Of a stretch of 64,000 nucleotides of DNA, positions 9,526 to 17,666 are shown one piece after another. Position 1 is the first letter of the stretch, and each line of letters opens with the position of its first letter. A program made the translations under genes and the position numbers. A model generated the notes under the pieces. That model worked only from the letters and a program-made list of their open reading frames with translations, did no database searches and had not been told where the DNA came from. This stretch comes from Lachnospiraceae bacterium (GTDB lineage Bacteria; Bacillota; Clostridia; Lachnospirales; Lachnospiraceae): contig JAILCX010000017.1 of the NCBI GenBank assembly GCA_024690205.1, positions 1 through 64,000 on the forward strand. The letters are read 5' to 3'.

Positions 9526-10293
9526 TTACGCCTTTACTTCTGTGTCTTTTTTAAGTTTGAGGTAATATCCCGTCCCCCAAACGGTCTTAATGAGCTTTGG
9601 ATCATTGGGATCTGCTTCTATCTTTTCACGCAGTTTCCTTATGTGAACATTTAACGTACTGTCTCCAAAGAACGTATCTCCCCAGACCTCATCAAACAAC
9701 GTTTCCTTTTTTACTATCGTGTCATGATGATGGTACAGACAGTTAAGCAGCGCATATTCCTTGGCCTTAAGCTCTGTCTTATCGCCGTTTACAACAACGG
9801 ACATAGTGTCCGGATCAAGCTTAAAATCAATGAGTTCGTCGCTTTGTCCTTCTGCCCCCGATGCGCCATCCGATGGATCCTGTGCCCCAAGCGAGGCATC
9901 ATAACCCGAAAGTCCGGCTGATGCTGCAGCATCTATCCTTTTTAAGAGCACCTTTACCTTGGCAAGAAGAACCGAAAGAGAGTACGGCTTTTTAACATAA
10001 TCATCTCCCCCTATCGACAATGCTATAAGGACATCATCGTCACTTTGTCTGGCACTTATAAAAAGGATCGGCATGTTAAGCTCTTCGCGGAGTTTTTTGC
10101 ATACATCAAATCCGCTCCCGTCCTTAAGGTTTATGTCGAGCAAAACTATGTCGGCACTGTCCTTGTCAAAAAAACGAAAACAGGCCTCTGCGCTTGTAGC
10201 ATACTGCGTAGAGACCTCAAACATTCTGAAATATTCTGCCGTCATTTCGGCAAGATCAGCTTCATCATCCACTATGAGACATCTGTAATGCAT
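9526..10293 (-). CDS. OmpR/PhoB-type response regulator
   Basis: 255 residues. The receiver domain has the acidic pair at 9-12, phospho-acceptor Asp53 in IVLLDINLKDG, and Lys101/102 in YVKKPYS. A ~30-residue low-complexity Gly/Ser/Ala/Asp linker (about 120-150) separates it from a winged-helix Trans_reg_C domain (DSTLNVHIRKLREKI, ending VWGTGYYLK). The linker is unusually long. The start has AGGAG 7 nt upstream, and a stable hairpin (10308-10332) lies just before it. It probably controls the exporter operon and perhaps itself through the TTAAGA repeats at 15101-15140 (inference). Confidence 0.94.
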   Translation of the reverse strand: MHYRCLIVDDEADLAEMTAEYFRMFEVSTQYATSAEACFRFFDKDSADIVLLDINLKDGSGFDVCKKLREELNMPILFISARQSDDDVLIALSIGGDDYVKKPYSLSVLLAKVKVLLKRIDAAASAGLSGYDASLGAQDPSDGASGAEGQSDELIDFKLDPDTMSVVVNGDKTELKAKEYALLNCLYHHHDTIVKKETLFDEVWGDTFFGDSTLNVHIRKLREKIEADPNDPKLIKTVWGTGYYLKLKKDTEVKA

Positions 10294-10307
10294 CCGGATT
10301 CTCCTAT

Positions 10308-10332
10308 CAGGGCGACCGTCCGGGCCGCCCTG
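10308..10332 (-). other. GC-rich hairpin in the leader of the response regulator gene
   Basis: A 25-base element folds as a 10-bp stem (one G-U pair) with a five-base CGGAC loop, between the permease stop and the regulator's AGGAG. No T-run follows on either strand, so it is a poor intrinsic terminator. It may stabilise the processed RR-HK mRNA or act as an attenuator between exporter and regulator genes. A TATAAT sequence just upstream (about 10336-10341) could be an internal promoter, but its -35 is weak. Confidence 0.45.
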
Positions 10333-10355
10333 TCATTTGATTATATCATAATTTT

Positions 10356-12743
10356 TTACTCTTCCGTTATCATCTTAACGGGCTCTAAGACTTTTATCCT
10401 TCTTCCGATAAACGCAGAGGTCAGCATCGCTATACCAAGTATAAGGATGATCGCGATAACATATGTCTGCGGGTTTATAAAGAACTGTGCTTTCTTAAAC
10501 CCGAATATCGAAAACATAAGTGTAAGAACTTTGCCTCCGAAGAATGATGCCGCCATCACTCCGGGTATCATTCCCAGGATAACGACCGGGATATTGGAAA
10601 GCATTGTCTGGAAGATAAGCTGTCTTGAGGTATATCCCAGGGCTTTACTTACACCCAGATTTCTCCATGACCTTGTGATCTGAGTTCTTATGATCAAAGA
10701 TTCAACAAATGCAACAATAAGCGATGTCAGTATGCCTATCACCAGTGCAACTGCCTTTATTCCGAGCTTTACGACCCCGATTATTCCCTGAACGCTTTCT
10801 TTAAAATCGGTGACTTCGATATCGGGATATGTCTCTTTTATTTCCTTTTCAAAATCCTTAAGGGTATAGCCCTTTTTAAGGAAAACGCTGTAGCTGAAGC
10901 CTTTCATGGTTCCGGTCAGTTTTTCTGCTCCTTCAACTGTCATGTAACTCATCATACCGAGGTTATTTATGACCTGACAAAGACCCGTTACGATATAGGT
11001 TTCTTCACGTGTTCCCATCTTTGCCACAACCGAATCCCCTACACCTACTTTCATCCTGTTTGCCGCATTCGTTGCAAACATGATCTCATTTGAATGTACG
11101 GGCATCCTTCCTTCGGCCATGGAAATCCCTTTTATATTTGAAGTATCGGAAAAGCATCGTGTTGTGATGTTTTGATCTTTTCTGACTTTTAATGACGTAT
11201 AATTAAAAGCTTGCCATTGCTCGCCGTACTGGAAATCAACAGAAGTCATGGTGTCCAGTTTATCTGCCATAGCCCGATCCCCTGATATCATGGAATCGGC
11301 ATAATCGACTCCGGCCATATTTATGACGGTATCGTCGTCTGAAAAGGTATCAGCTATACCAAGGCCTATAAGCGTCGATGCAGATAGGAGCATCACGATA
11401 AATAGCACACCGATCTGGTTTTTGAATCTTCCGAATGTTTCCTTAAGTGAAAGCGTGACCGCCACAGAAAAAGGACTCTTTTCGAAGGGGAAGAAATTTC
11501 TCTTGAAATTATGTGCGTTTATTCCGCCTCTTAATGCTTCAAGCACCGTAGTCTTGTTATACTCGCGTCCGATCAGCAATGTAAGTGCTCCTACAAGCCC
11601 TCCCATACCGATGATGGTAGAGATCGCCACGGGTGTGCTGATCGGCTGCTTCCAGGGAAGGCCTAACGTCAAAAGGATTATCACACTCATCTTTTCTATG
11701 GATAATGCTCCCAATATTACTCCGCAAAGACTTCCCAATGCAGCTACCGATACAAGCTGGGTAAGAAGGATTATCACAAGTTCCCTGACCGTATATCCCG
11801 AAGCCTCCATGATAGCCGTATTCTTCATGTTGGTCATGATGAAGTTCTTTACGCTGAAATGGATGATGACCATCGAGATGATAAATATGATGAGTGCAAA
11901 AACAAATACTATCGCTATGAACATAAGCGGAAGTATCATGGCTGATCCGTGAAGCATAACATAAGGCACTCCGTTATTTATCGCACCCTTATAATCCGGA
12001 TGAGTGTTACGATATTCACTTGTCCAGTCATTCATTTCGGCAAAAACAAGATCGCACACTTCGTTTGTGTCGACTCTTTTTCTTATGGCATCTTTGGTGA
12101 CCCTAACCTTGTGATAATCACGAAGGTATACCGACGAACTGTTTTCAAATAGGATATTCCTGTACATGTCATCGGAAATATATACAAGGTGTTCGCCCAT
12201 GTTCATAGGAGAACAAAAGAGGGAATCCTCGACATATCCGGCAACCTTTAAGTCATATTTGTTATCGCCGATCTCCAGATGGAGGATATCTCCTGTTGCA
12301 AACTCGGTGCTAAGCCTTATCGGGATCAGAATATCGTTTCCATGCAATCCCGTTGTATCAACGCTTATCTTCTGAATCTTATAATCATTATCATATGAAA
12401 CAAAAAGGAACGGGTATTCCGAAAGATTCCTGTCATTGACATGTCCGTATTTGGCACTGTCGGCGTTCATCGTTTCGGTTATCTCGTATTCCCCGGTATA
12501 GGGGTTTCCTTTGATGATCTCCTCGAGTTTGTCTCTTGTAAGCTCATCCGTTGTTGCCATATAAGCTATATCAAGGCCGTGATTCTTTTCGTATACCGCG
12601 TCTATGACTCCGCTTATACCCGTCATGTATGAAAGACTTACAAACAGCAAAAATCCGGTGATGAGCGACATGAAGAAGAATGTTATCATGTCGTTTTTCT
12701 GCTTTTTTATATTGTTTTTAGCGATAAAAAAATATCTGTACAT
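10356..12743 (-). CDS. ABC transporter permease, FtsX/MacB-like
   Basis: 795 residues. TM1 (~18-42) is followed by a large extracytoplasmic domain (~45-270), three TMs (~275-395), one TM (~440-462), a second extracytoplasmic domain (~470-670), and three C-terminal TMs, i.e. two FtsX units in one chain. This is the topology of Gram-positive peptide-sensing or peptide-exporting permeases. It pairs with the ATPase encoded 20 nt upstream and the HlyD adaptor before that. It probably extrudes peptides or lipid-like compounds or transmits a signal mechanically. The downstream two-component pair suggests linked regulation. Confidence 0.9.
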   Translation of the reverse strand: MYRYFFIAKNNIKKQKNDMITFFFMSLITGFLLFVSLSYMTGISGVIDAVYEKNHGLDIAYMATTDELTRDKLEEIIKGNPYTGEYEITETMNADSAKYGHVNDRNLSEYPFLFVSYDNDYKIQKISVDTTGLHGNDILIPIRLSTEFATGDILHLEIGDNKYDLKVAGYVEDSLFCSPMNMGEHLVYISDDMYRNILFENSSSVYLRDYHKVRVTKDAIRKRVDTNEVCDLVFAEMNDWTSEYRNTHPDYKGAINNGVPYVMLHGSAMILPLMFIAIVFVFALIIFIISMVIIHFSVKNFIMTNMKNTAIMEASGYTVRELVIILLTQLVSVAALGSLCGVILGALSIEKMSVIILLTLGLPWKQPISTPVAISTIIGMGGLVGALTLLIGREYNKTTVLEALRGGINAHNFKRNFFPFEKSPFSVAVTLSLKETFGRFKNQIGVLFIVMLLSASTLIGLGIADTFSDDDTVINMAGVDYADSMISGDRAMADKLDTMTSVDFQYGEQWQAFNYTSLKVRKDQNITTRCFSDTSNIKGISMAEGRMPVHSNEIMFATNAANRMKVGVGDSVVAKMGTREETYIVTGLCQVINNLGMMSYMTVEGAEKLTGTMKGFSYSVFLKKGYTLKDFEKEIKETYPDIEVTDFKESVQGIIGVVKLGIKAVALVIGILTSLIVAFVESLIIRTQITRSWRNLGVSKALGYTSRQLIFQTMLSNIPVVILGMIPGVMAASFFGGKVLTLMFSIFGFKKAQFFINPQTYVIAIILILGIAMLTSAFIGRRIKVLEPVKMITEE

Positions 12744-12763
12744 TTATGATAAGACCTCAGTTA

Positions 12764-13624
12764 CTACCATCCCATATCCTGAAGGAAACTCTTCAATTTT
12801 GCGTGTCTTTCTTTTGCTTCTTCGAGTCTTGGATTGCTCTCATCCTTATAGTCTCCGACATAAGGCCCGATATAGACCTCATCCGAGATCACTCCGTCTG
12901 CAAGATATATGATCCTGTTCCCTCTTTCTGCCGCTTTTACCGTATGTGTGACCATGACGATACTCTGTCCTTCGTCATTAAGGTCTGAAAGTATGTTTAA
13001 TACGTTCTCCGTATTCTGTGAGTTAAGCGCACCTGTAGGCTCATCCGCAAAAAGCACCTCAGGGCTGTTTATGACTCCTCTTACGACGGCAACTCTTTGC
13101 TGCTGTCCGCCCGATAACTGTGTCGGAAACTTGTTATAATCTCCTTCACCAATCTCAACATTGTTAAGCAGCTTTTTGGCTTTTTCGGCAAGTTCCCTTT
13201 TATTGGTGTGCTTTAAAAGGCCGCAGACCATGATATTATCAAGAGCGCTCATGCTGTCATTAAGATAGTTCTGCTGGAATACGAATCCCACATGATTCCT
13301 TCGAAATATCGCAAGCTTATCGTTACTGAACGTCGATATCTCCGTTTCTTCTATCGTTTCTTCACCATCTTTCTTGCCGGGCAGGGGCGTGTAATATGTG
13401 ATCGTTCCGAGCGTAGGCCTGTCCATACCGGACAGGGCATAAAGTAATGTACTTTTACCCGATCCCGAGTTTCCCATTATTACCGTAAAATCGCCCTTGT
13501 AGATCGAAAGGTTTAAGTTTTTTAATACATGCTGCTGAACCGAATCATTTGAAAAGGTTTTTGAAAGATCTCTTGCAGCTATTATCTGTCTTTTTCCCGA
13601 ATCCATTTTTGTCTCCGTCTTCAT
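12764..13624 (-). CDS. ABC transporter ATP-binding protein, MacB/LolD type
   Basis: 286 residues. Walker A GNSGSGKST at 51-59, Q-loop FVFQQNYL, signature LSGGQQQR, Walker B VLFADEPTGAL and switch His in VMVTHTVKAA are all present. About 20 residues of charged insertion (PLPGKKDGEETIEETE) lie between Walker A and the Q-loop, where the family normally has a short turn. It energises the FtsX-like permease encoded downstream. It follows the adaptor gene by 4 nt, so the three genes form one unit. Confidence 0.94.
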   Translation of the reverse strand: MKTETKMDSGKRQIIAARDLSKTFSNDSVQQHVLKNLNLSIYKGDFTVIMGNSGSGKSTLLYALSGMDRPTLGTITYYTPLPGKKDGEETIEETEISTFSNDKLAIFRRNHVGFVFQQNYLNDSMSALDNIMVCGLLKHTNKRELAEKAKKLLNNVEIGEGDYNKFPTQLSGGQQQRVAVVRGVINSPEVLFADEPTGALNSQNTENVLNILSDLNDEGQSIVMVTHTVKAAERGNRIIYLADGVISDEVYIGPYVGDYKDESNPRLEEAKERHAKLKSFLQDMGW

Positions 13625-13628
13625 TTTG

Positions 13629-15005
13629 TTATTCGCAGCGTACGTCCATTCCGTCGCTTAATTCAGATTCATCATTCCAGATGATTATTTCGTTTTCGTT
13701 TATTCCGGATACAACCTCGGCATAGTCATCATTCCTTATACCGACCTGGATCCTTCTTTGCTCGGCTTTTTTGTCGTTAAGTACGAATACGTAACTGCCT
13801 TCTTCATCCATTCCGAGCGCATCAAGAGGTATCGTTATCGCATCTTCAAGCGATGCGGTAGTGACTTTTACTTTGGTCTCAAGTCCTAAGATGATGCTCT
13901 CATCGGGCTCATCAAGCGTGATCTCGACACCGATGTTTGCACTTTCACCCTGGCCCGTCATGTGCTCTATCCTTGTGACTTTACCGGTATAATCCTTATT
14001 CTTTATGGAAGCTGTCGCAATCTGTCCTTCTTCCATATCAACTATATCATATTTATTTACGTTTACTTTGATCACGATATCTTCCGAAGACTCTATGGTA
14101 AAAAGGAAACTTCCGTCAGAAACGGATTCGTTCTCGTTAACGCCGATTGATGTGATGACACCGTTAAATTCAGCCTTTATTCCTTCTTTTGCTTCTTCGT
14201 ATCTGCTTAATGTATTCTGTGTTGAAAGCTCGTTTGATGCCTTTGCGGCTTCAACCTGTTCCTTTGTTCCGTTAGTCAAAAGGCCTGCGTATCCCGTTAC
14301 CTTTTGAGAGATCATCTGTGACTTTAATTCTTTATATGATGTAAGCTGTTCGGTAAGAGCATTAAGGTTTTCCTGCATGGTAACAAGTTCGGGAGCATAC
14401 TGCTGGGCTACTGCATTTGACGCGATCTCTTTCTGAAGATTTTCATACTCCTCGGAATCGGGCTTGTCTGCCCAGTCGATAACCGAGATCTGGAGATTTG
14501 CTCCTTCGTTTGCAAGCGCTGCCTTCTTTTCGAGAATGTTATTCTGTGTGATATCGATAACCTGCTGCGTAAGAATGATCTTTTCTTCAAGATCTGCAAG
14601 TGTTGTCTTTGCTTCGGAATAAAGACCTGCACTCCTTCCGCCTGCCTGGATTATGCTGTCATAGTTTCCCGTCGCTTCCTGATACGAATAATCGGTAAGA
14701 GCGACCATCCTGTATATCTCATCGATATCATATGAAATAATGACGTCACCCTTTTTGACCATATCACCGACCTTGAAATTGATCTTTGCTATTTTCCCGC
14801 CGATCTTAGAATAATAGGATGCTGTTTCGTTTGAAACAACATTACCGTTTACTTCAATCGTCTTTACGATGTTGCCTTTACCTGCAACATATGTCTTGAC
14901 CTTCATTGCGGCGTTTGCATGCATTGACATTCCGCCTATGGCAAGAACTGCTGCGCAAAGTACCGCGATAAATGCTACCTTCTTTTTGTTCTTCAAAAAC
15001 TCCAT
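13629..15005 (-). CDS. HlyD/MacA-type efflux adaptor (periplasmic adaptor-like subunit)
   Basis: 458 residues. An N-terminal signal anchor (~9-32) is followed by the first half of a lipoyl/barrel-sandwich domain, a long coiled-coil hairpin (~95-270, rich in Glu/Gln/Leu/Ala), the second lipoyl half (AEFNGVITSIGVNENESVSDG) and beta-barrel segments. It bridges the MacB-type ABC exporter to the cell envelope. In monoderm Bacillota such adaptors accompany peptide or antimicrobial exporters. It is the first gene of the exporter-two-component run; its leader holds the TTAAGA repeats and a terminator-like hairpin. Confidence 0.9.
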   Translation of the reverse strand: MEFLKNKKKVAFIAVLCAAVLAIGGMSMHANAAMKVKTYVAGKGNIVKTIEVNGNVVSNETASYYSKIGGKIAKINFKVGDMVKKGDVIISYDIDEIYRMVALTDYSYQEATGNYDSIIQAGGRSAGLYSEAKTTLADLEEKIILTQQVIDITQNNILEKKAALANEGANLQISVIDWADKPDSEEYENLQKEIASNAVAQQYAPELVTMQENLNALTEQLTSYKELKSQMISQKVTGYAGLLTNGTKEQVEAAKASNELSTQNTLSRYEEAKEGIKAEFNGVITSIGVNENESVSDGSFLFTIESSEDIVIKVNVNKYDIVDMEEGQIATASIKNKDYTGKVTRIEHMTGQGESANIGVEITLDEPDESIILGLETKVKVTTASLEDAITIPLDALGMDEEGSYVFVLNDKKAEQRRIQVGIRNDDYAEVVSGINENEIIIWNDESELSDGMDVRCE

Positions 15006-15052
15006 CTTAATTTCCTTACCCTTTCAAGCTTCCTTTTATTTCATTTATGCAA

Positions 15053-15092
15053 AGTAAAAGGCCTTTGCTGATACTAATCTAATGCAAAGGCC
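15053..15092 (-). terminator. Intrinsic terminator after the ABC-2 permease gene
   Basis: A 9-bp perfect stem (15060-15068 with 15084-15092, GGCCTTTGC/GCAAAGGCC) with a 15-base loop is followed on the minus strand by TTTTACTTT. It lies between the upstream ABC-2 operon and the HlyD gene. If the HlyD promoter is upstream of it, it would act as an attenuator instead. Confidence 0.6.
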
Positions 15093-15100
15093 CGAATAAG

Positions 15101-15140
15101 TCTTAATCTTATTCTTGTATAATTCTTAACTGATTCTTAA
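15101..15140 (-). promoter_or_regulatory. Tandem TTAAGA repeats, candidate OmpR-family regulator binding site
   Basis: Reading on the minus strand, TTAAGA-type units recur with 11-base phasing: key positions 15136, 15125 and 15114 are exactly 11 apart, and a fourth at 15102 is 12 further. Direct repeats at one helical turn are the usual target of OmpR-family dimers (compare SaeR, GTTAA-N6-GTTAA). The array lies upstream of the HlyD operon, which encodes such a regulator. Binding is inferred. Confidence 0.5.
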
Positions 15141-15149
15141 TCGGGGCAT

Positions 15150-15941
15150 TTAAGCGGCCAGATCTCTCCTGTTGTAATAATAATACGTAAAAGCCACGGC
15201 AGCAGATATAACGATCACAGCTATCAAAACAGCCAATGATGATATCTCATTACCCGAAAATATCTCTGAAGCATTAGCATAAGAGAACGGACCTGCAACA
15301 AGGCTTTCCTTAAGATCCGGAACGACTCTTCCTATAAGATCATAGAAATAACAGAGCATTGCTATTCCTATTCCAAGACCCATACGGTTCTTTCCCGAGC
15401 AGGAAGAAATCGCAAAACAGATCGCTGCGATCTCAATGTTCATAAGGAACTGGCAAAGCATAAACTTTGTAAACTCGGCAGTCGGGATTTCCTCTTCGAG
15501 CATCCAAAAGCCTGATACATATAAAACTGAACAAAGGATGGTAAACAAAACCAGGAAGAAAAGTACGCAAAGTCCTTTGGCCGTTATCACCTTGCTTCTT
15601 GAAACGGGGAATGAAAGCAGGAATTCACCTGAATGCCCCTCTTCCTCTTTGGAAAGGATATTTATTGCAAGGATCGCCGCAAACATGGCAGATCCAAGTC
15701 CATGAACTGTTCCCACCTCTGTTGCGAAAAATCCCTTCATGGTAGCGATGCTTAAAGTGCTCATTCCGAAAGCATCCGAGAACGCCCCCATATTGGAAAA
15801 AGCATCCGCCATCTCCTTCATGTCGCCCTGCATGCTCTGATAGAGCATTATGCATGCAAGTCCCAATCCGCCGACTGTAAGACTCCATATAAGGAAGTTC
15901 TTTATATTAAGTTTCATTTCCTGTAAAAATATATTTTTCAT
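15150..15941 (-). CDS. ABC-2 type transporter permease
   Basis: 263 residues with six predicted TM helices (about 15-40, 75-95, 115-140, 145-170, 175-195, 230-255) and the N-terminal pattern IFLQEMKLNIKNFLIWSL typical of ABC-2 permeases. It starts immediately after the ATPase stop, so the two form one exporter. The substrate is unknown; association with LytTR/DUF3021 genes suggests a regulated stress or peptide exporter. A terminator hairpin follows (15053-15092). Confidence 0.88.
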   Translation of the reverse strand: MKNIFLQEMKLNIKNFLIWSLTVGGLGLACIMLYQSMQGDMKEMADAFSNMGAFSDAFGMSTLSIATMKGFFATEVGTVHGLGSAMFAAILAINILSKEEEGHSGEFLLSFPVSRSKVITAKGLCVLFFLVLFTILCSVLYVSGFWMLEEEIPTAEFTKFMLCQFLMNIEIAAICFAISSCSGKNRMGLGIGIAMLCYFYDLIGRVVPDLKESLVAGPFSYANASEIFSGNEISSLAVLIAVIVISAAVAFTYYYYNRRDLAA

Positions 15942-16634
15942 TTATGCCTCCTCATCTTCGTAGAATTTAAGGAATGTATCATCGTCTATTTTAGGGGAAT
16001 CAAGCATCGTAAGGTGTCCTTCCCTCATAAGGGCAGCGTTCTTACAGTACCTGTTAACCTCCGAAAGAACGTGAGTCGATAAAAGACATGTTGCACCTTC
16101 GCTTACGTATTCGTTGATAAGTTCAAAGAAATGCTTTTGCATCAAAGGATCAAGTCCTCCAGTCGGTTCATCGAATATAAAAAGCTTCGGCCGGTGCTGC
16201 ATCGCGCACACGATACTTACTTTTTTCCTGTTCCCGAGTGAAAGTTCCTTTATTCTTTTTCCCGTATCGACCTTTAATCTTTCACAGAGTTTTTCGGCCT
16301 CTTTACTACAGTCAAGACCTCTTATGTCTGCAGCATATTTTATGACCTCCGATACCTTCATCGTATTGTAGAACCACGCTTCCGAGGGCATGTATCCTAC
16401 ATTGGCAAGGATTTTTTCGCGGTCTTTTACGCTGTCCATCCCAAGGATCTTTATGCTTCCTTCATTGAATTTCAAGAATCCGAGCATTGAGCGTATCGTT
16501 GTCGATTTTCCGGCACCGTTCGGTCCTATGAACCCGAAGATATCTCCTTCTTTTACTTCAAGTGACACATCTATGACGCCCCTGTTTTTGCCGTAGTTTT
16601 TGGAAAGGTTTTTTATCTCAATTACGTTAGCCAT
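15942..16634 (-). CDS. ABC transporter ATP-binding protein (CcmA/DrrA-like)
   Basis: 230 residues. Walker A GPNGAGKST (~38-46), Q-loop MPSE, a signature LSLGNRKKVS in place of LSGGQ (common in this exporter subfamily), Walker B KLFIFDEPTGGLDP and switch His in LLSTHVLSEV. It powers the adjacent ABC-2 permease. The start has a strong AAGGAGG. A terminator-like hairpin 39 nt upstream separates it from the LytTR-DUF3021 pair, so expression may depend on readthrough or a weak local promoter. Confidence 0.92.
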   Translation of the reverse strand: MANVIEIKNLSKNYGKNRGVIDVSLEVKEGDIFGFIGPNGAGKSTTIRSMLGFLKFNEGSIKILGMDSVKDREKILANVGYMPSEAWFYNTMKVSEVIKYAADIRGLDCSKEAEKLCERLKVDTGKRIKELSLGNRKKVSIVCAMQHRPKLFIFDEPTGGLDPLMQKHFFELINEYVSEGATCLLSTHVLSEVNRYCKNAALMREGHLTMLDSPKIDDDTFLKFYEDEEA

Positions 16635-16672
16635 ATCGTGACCTCCTTATCTTTAAACCCAACATAACAGAC

Positions 16673-16701
16673 AAAAAAAACGGGAACAATACCTGTTCCC
16701 G
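16673..16701 (-). terminator. Intrinsic terminator after the DUF3021 gene
   Basis: An 8-bp perfect stem (CGGGAACA/TGTTCCCG, 16681-16701) with a five-base loop is followed on the minus strand by eight T residues. It ends the LytTR-DUF3021 unit just before the ABC exporter genes. Confidence 0.85.
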
Positions 16702-16724
16702 TAAGGTGCACTATTTTAAGGCCG

Positions 16725-17192
16725 TCATACACTTTTTTGATGTTTTTGCTGGAAATCCTTAAGTTCTTCATTTAATTTTCTGTCATCTATATGCCTCTTG
16801 GATCTGTAGATAAAAAACACACAGCCGTATACGACCAGCAGATATATGGCAAATATGATCGTCGATATGATATCTTTGTCAAACCAACCGCAAAAATATG
16901 ATACGAGGGTATAAACCGCCGTACAGATGATCATGCCGAGGCACTCTCTTACCCCGAGTTTTTCGGCTTCATCGAAATTCCAAAGGAGATATACCTGAAT
17001 GTAACCGATCATATAACAGGTAAGTATCATCTCAATCATATGTATGATCCCCGCCTCAAAGGAACCGTTTATGATCTTATACATGCAGTAAAAGAAAAGT
17101 ATCGCAAAGAAATAAAGACAGGCTTTAAATTCGATACCAATCTCTTTTGTAAGATATCTTTCAAAGGGCGTGACTTTTCCATTCTTTTCCAT
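16725..17192 (-). CDS. DUF3021 family membrane protein
   Basis: 155 residues with four TM helices (about 24-44, 52-72, 82-105, 112-130) and a charged cytoplasmic tail. It starts one base after a LytTR regulator gene; the LytTR-DUF3021 pair recurs in Bacillota, and the membrane protein is thought to antagonise or sense for its LytTR partner. The role is inferred from this pairing. Downstream lies an ABC-2 exporter, a likely target. Confidence 0.78.
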   Translation of the reverse strand: MEKNGKVTPFERYLTKEIGIEFKACLYFFAILFFYCMYKIINGSFEAGIIHMIEMILTCYMIGYIQVYLLWNFDEAEKLGVRECLGMIICTAVYTLVSYFCGWFDKDIISTIIFAIYLLVVYGCVFFIYRSKRHIDDRKLNEELKDFQQKHQKSV

Positions 17193-17193
17193 C

Positions 17194-17652
17194 TTACCTG
17201 GCTCCTTTTAAAAGTCTTCGAAATTCGGATGCATACCGCCTTGATATTATGATATGCTCTCCTCCCTGCATGATCGCATCGATCCTGTTTGAAGATAAGC
17301 TCTTTAACGATACGACCCTGTTCACGTTTATGATCATAGACTTACTGCATCTGAAAAAAGTTTCATCCGAGGTCTCGATCATAAAGGAATTAAGAGTGCT
17401 GTCGATCTTAAGAACATTATCTTCGGTATAGGCAAAGACCTTATCCTCAACCGATTCAAGATATAATATCTCGTCGATATTTACACACAAAGAACGGTCA
17501 TCGCTTTTACCCCAGATCTTTCCCTTATCATCCCGGAGTATTCCGACGACACGGTTAAGCAGAGGGTTATCGTCCCTGTATCTTATGGTTACGCTCTCCT
17601 GTCCTTCCGTGATCTTTTCAATATCCAGTTTTAAATCCAACCGTTCACCCAT
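17194..17652 (-). CDS. LytTR DNA-binding transcriptional regulator
   Basis: 152 residues with no receiver domain. The C-terminal ~100 residues are a LytTR domain: IDEILYLESVEDKVFAYT, then FFRCSKSMIINVNRVVSLKS and a final basic IISRRYASEFRRLL. Stand-alone LytTR proteins beside DUF3021 genes regulate neighbouring exporter operons and often themselves. It follows the GH5 gene by 14 nt and has a weak ribosome site, consistent with coupling. It probably controls the ABC-2 exporter; LytTR sites are bipartite, and I could not assign one. Confidence 0.88.
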   Translation of the reverse strand: MGERLDLKLDIEKITEGQESVTIRYRDDNPLLNRVVGILRDDKGKIWGKSDDRSLCVNIDEILYLESVEDKVFAYTEDNVLKIDSTLNSFMIETSDETFFRCSKSMIINVNRVVSLKSLSSNRIDAIMQGGEHIIISRRYASEFRRLLKGAR

Positions 17653-17666
17653 TTACTTTGTCCGGA

